From Phycisphaerales bacterium UBA7812 (GTDB lineage Bacteria > Planctomycetota > Phycisphaerae > Phycisphaerales > UBA1924), in assembly GCA_002480345.1 (NCBI GenBank), contig DLBY01000177.1, positions 1 to 7,934 on the forward strand: a DNA stretch of 7,934 bases. Direction: 5' to 3'. This document shows positions 6,308 through 7,934 of the stretch, in pieces (the first letter of the stretch is position 1; each line of letters opens with the position of its first letter). The position numbers were made by a program, and so were the translations under genes. Under the pieces are notes generated by a model. The model was not told the origin of the DNA and made no database searches. It saw only the letters and a list, made by a program, of their open reading frames with translations.

Positions 6308-7477
6308 ATGCCCATCGAACCGCCGCCGATGTCGACCGCGCACCCCCTCAGCGGGCCCGGGGAGGTCATCAAGACCGAACGCCCCTGCATCAAGTGCGGC
6401 TACAACCTCCAGGGCCTCCAGGTCGGCGGCGCCTGCCCCGAATGCGGGACCGCGATCGCGAACGCCAAAAAGTCCGTCCGATTCGCCGACAGCCTCACCA
6501 ACGCTCCGATCGGCTACATCCGCCTCATCGCGCTCGGGCTGGGTCTCCAGGCCTCCACCATCCTCGGCGTCACCCTCCTGCTGATCCTCAGCCGCTTCCA
6601 TAACGCCGGCACGCCCATCATCCCGCCCCTGATCCAGGGCCTGCTGATGACCACCGGCATGTTCGCCTGGTTCGCCGCCGCGTGGATTGTCACCATCCGC
6701 AGGCCCAAGAGCGACCGCATCGTCCGCGACGACATCCTCGACAACGACCACATCCGCCTCGCCGCGCGCGCCAGCCAGTCGCTCGCCTTCCTCGCCGCGA
6801 TCCTGGGGTGGATCGGCGTCGCGACCCGGACCACCATCGTCCAGGGCGTCGCAGGGTTCCTGCTCGTCGGCGCCCTCTTCGGGCTCATCCCCCTGGGCAT
6901 CTTCCTCTCCTCGCTCGCGGACTGGGCGGGCGAAACAGGCGAGGGCGCCCGCCTCCGCGCCGCGACCTGGTGCATCGCGGTCTGCGGCTCGCTCTACATC
7001 GTGTGCGCCATCGTCCTGCTCGTGAATCCGCCTTTCGCCCTGCTCTTTGTCTTCGCGACAGTCATCTCCGCGCTCATCGTGATCGCGGGAGTTGCGATCT
7101 TCGCCTGGTCGGTCATCATGCTCGCCAAGGCCTCGCTCTGGGCGATCCAGAACGCCCACGCCGCGAAGGAACGCGAGATCCGCATCGCCAACAAGAAGCA
7201 CCGCCAGGCGATGCGCGACGCCGCCCGCGCCCGCGCCGCCGCGGAAGCCCTCGCCGCCAGCGCGCCGCCCCCCCCCGAGTCGTACAGGGACGACCCTTCC
7301 GTCGTCCCCCTCGAAGACGAGGGCGCCATCCCCCTCGCGGGCGACCAGCCCGTCCGCAGCAAGCACGAGCACATCGTCGATCGCAAACTCGACGCGCTGC
7401 GTGCCGATCCCTCCGGAACGACGAACGACCCGGACGCGGGCGATTCCGAGATCTACGACCTCGCGCCCGAGGACTGA
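6308..7477 (+). CDS. Zinc-ribbon multi-pass membrane protein with long charged tail, unknown function (copy 2)
   Basis: This protein of 389 residues has the same plan as its upstream neighbour. It has an N-terminal zinc ribbon (Cys27 and Cys30 in CIKCGYNLQGL, Cys43 and Cys46 in CPECG), then about six hydrophobic helices near 70-95, 108-130, 156-173, 178-200, 218-240 and 244-272. Unlike the neighbour it continues into a cytosolic tail of about 110 residues. Residues 280-318 are a charged, Ala- and Arg-rich helix that could be a coiled coil. Residues 319-323 are a proline run encoded in part by nine consecutive C bases, and 324-389 are acidic and low in complexity, ending in YDLAPED. The helix plus tail suggests a partner-binding or anchoring role, which is inference. 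No enzymatic motif is visible. The gene lies 42 bp after copy 1. Confidence 0.85.
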   Translation: MPIEPPPMSTAHPLSGPGEVIKTERPCIKCGYNLQGLQVGGACPECGTAIANAKKSVRFADSLTNAPIGYIRLIALGLGLQASTILGVTLLLILSRFHNAGTPIIPPLIQGLLMTTGMFAWFAAAWIVTIRRPKSDRIVRDDILDNDHIRLAARASQSLAFLAAILGWIGVATRTTIVQGVAGFLLVGALFGLIPLGIFLSSLADWAGETGEGARLRAATWCIAVCGSLYIVCAIVLLVNPPFALLFVFATVISALIVIAGVAIFAWSVIMLAKASLWAIQNAHAAKEREIRIANKKHRQAMRDAARARAAAEALAASAPPPPESYRDDPSVVPLEDEGAIPLAGDQPVRSKHEHIVDRKLDALRADPSGTTNDPDAGDSEIYDLAPED

Positions 7478-7507
7478 GAATCCCGCCGCGCCTCCGTTCG
7501 GGGCTCA

Positions 7508-7513
7508 TATCAT
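7508..7513 (+). promoter_or_regulatory. Candidate -10 element for leaderless mnmA
   Basis: TATCAT fits TANNNT and ends 5 nt before the GTG at 7519, one base closer than ideal. No Shine-Dalgarno is present in the 41-bp gap after the preceding gene. It supports GTG 7519 as the mnmA start. Confidence 0.45.
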
Positions 7514-7518
7514 CGCCC

Positions 7519-7934
7519 GTGCCGGCTCCTGTTCCCCCATCCCAGCGCCGCAAGATCCTCGTCGCGATGTCGGGAGGCGTCGATTCATCCGTCGCCGCCG
7601 CCCTGCTCAAAGACCAGGGCCACGAGGTCGTGGGTGTCTTCATGCGCTTGGGCTCGCCGGGCGAGACGATCGACGAACTCCAGCCCTTCGATTCCGCGGG
7701 CGTGTCCTGCGACCCCGCGAAGGTCAAGATCGGGCACCAGGGCTGCTGCTCGATCAACGACGCCGCCGATGCGCGCCTCGTCGCCGCACACCTTGGCATC
7801 CCCCTCTATGTCTGCAACTTCAAGAAGGACTTCGGACGCATCATCGACTACTTCGTCGACGAGTACGCGAGCGGGCGCACTCCCAACCCCTGCGTCCGCT
7901 GCAACGACTGGCTCAAGTTCGGCAAGCTCCACGA
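7519..7934 (+). CDS. mnmA: tRNA-specific 2-thiouridylase MnmA (5' part, truncated by window end)
   Basis: MnmA adenylates and thiolates uridine 34 of tRNAs for Lys, Glu and Gln in the cytosol, using sulfur from a persulfide carrier. The first 138 residues are present. The ATP-binding PP-loop AMSGGVDSS is at 16-24, followed by HEVVGVFMRLG at 35-45, QGCCSINDAADARLVA at 74-89, and TPNPCVRCNDWLKFG at 121-135. Cys128 aligns with the first catalytic cysteine (Cys102 in E. coli), and Cys125 replaces the Asp found in E. coli, a common variant. A longer linker of about 28 residues (46-73) lies before GCCS. The GTG at 7519 is chosen because starting at the ATG at 7567 would remove the first beta strand (KILVA) just before the PP-loop. 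The second catalytic cysteine and the tRNA-binding C terminus lie beyond the window. Confidence 0.95.
   Translation, partial: MPAPVPPSQRRKILVAMSGGVDSSVAAALLKDQGHEVVGVFMRLGSPGETIDELQPFDSAGVSCDPAKVKIGHQGCCSINDAADARLVAAHLGIPLYVCNFKKDFGRIIDYFVDEYASGRTPNPCVRCNDWLKFGKLH

Noticed and set aside
4187..7372. Minus-strand open frame of about 1061 codons opposite purQ and the two zinc-ribbon genes
   Set aside because: The translation is a low-complexity mix of Gly, Asp, Glu, Arg and Ala with no domain, lying antisense to three genes with clear motifs. In DNA this GC-rich stops are rare in the complementary frame, so the length is an artefact.
1..7934. CRISPR arrays, tRNA or rRNA genes, insertion sequences, phage or defence genes
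   Set aside because: No direct repeat array, tRNA-like cloverleaf, transposase motif or defence domain was seen on either strand by eye.

Overview
The window looks like chromosomal DNA from a GC-rich bacterium, most likely a planctomycete of the Phycisphaerae type. The evidence is the very high GC with C/G at third codon positions, the small zinc-ribbon membrane proteins with a CxxCGYNL...CPECG signature, weak or absent Shine-Dalgarno sequences at several genes, and a PurQ and MnmA unlike the proteobacterial forms. The assignment is inferred from style; no rRNA or marker gene is present.

Layout. Positions 60-2177 (+) hold two closely spaced sugar-nucleotide genes: a CBS-domain plus nucleotidyltransferase fusion (PtmE-like) and a LegB-type NAD-dependent 4,6-dehydratase. 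Together they look like part of a GDP-sugar route to a legionaminic-acid-like nonulosonic acid for surface glycans; the remaining pathway genes would lie upstream of the window. Positions 2165-4244 (-) hold a DUF1015 protein followed by a PdeM-type metallophosphoesterase, probably one transcript. PdeM converges on legB and the two reading frames overlap by 13 bp. Positions 4245-4408 form a divergent intergenic region with several inverted repeats and a -10-like hexamer. Positions 4409-7934 (+) hold purQ (purine synthesis), two adjacent zinc-ribbon multi-pass membrane proteins of unknown function, and the 5' part of mnmA (tRNA 2-thiouridylation), cut by the window end.

Most genes are ordinary housekeeping or accessory genes, and I see no CRISPR array, transposon, tRNA/rRNA, phage gene or defence cassette. 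The points most worth a second look are the TANNNT hexamers 5-7 nt before the start codons of purQ, the second zinc-ribbon gene and mnmA, which suggest leaderless transcripts; the uncharacterised tandem pair of zinc-ribbon membrane proteins, one with a long cytosolic tail that contains a nine-C run; the legB/PtmE-like pair; the nested dyads in front of purQ; and the DUF1015 protein with a DGHHR motif.
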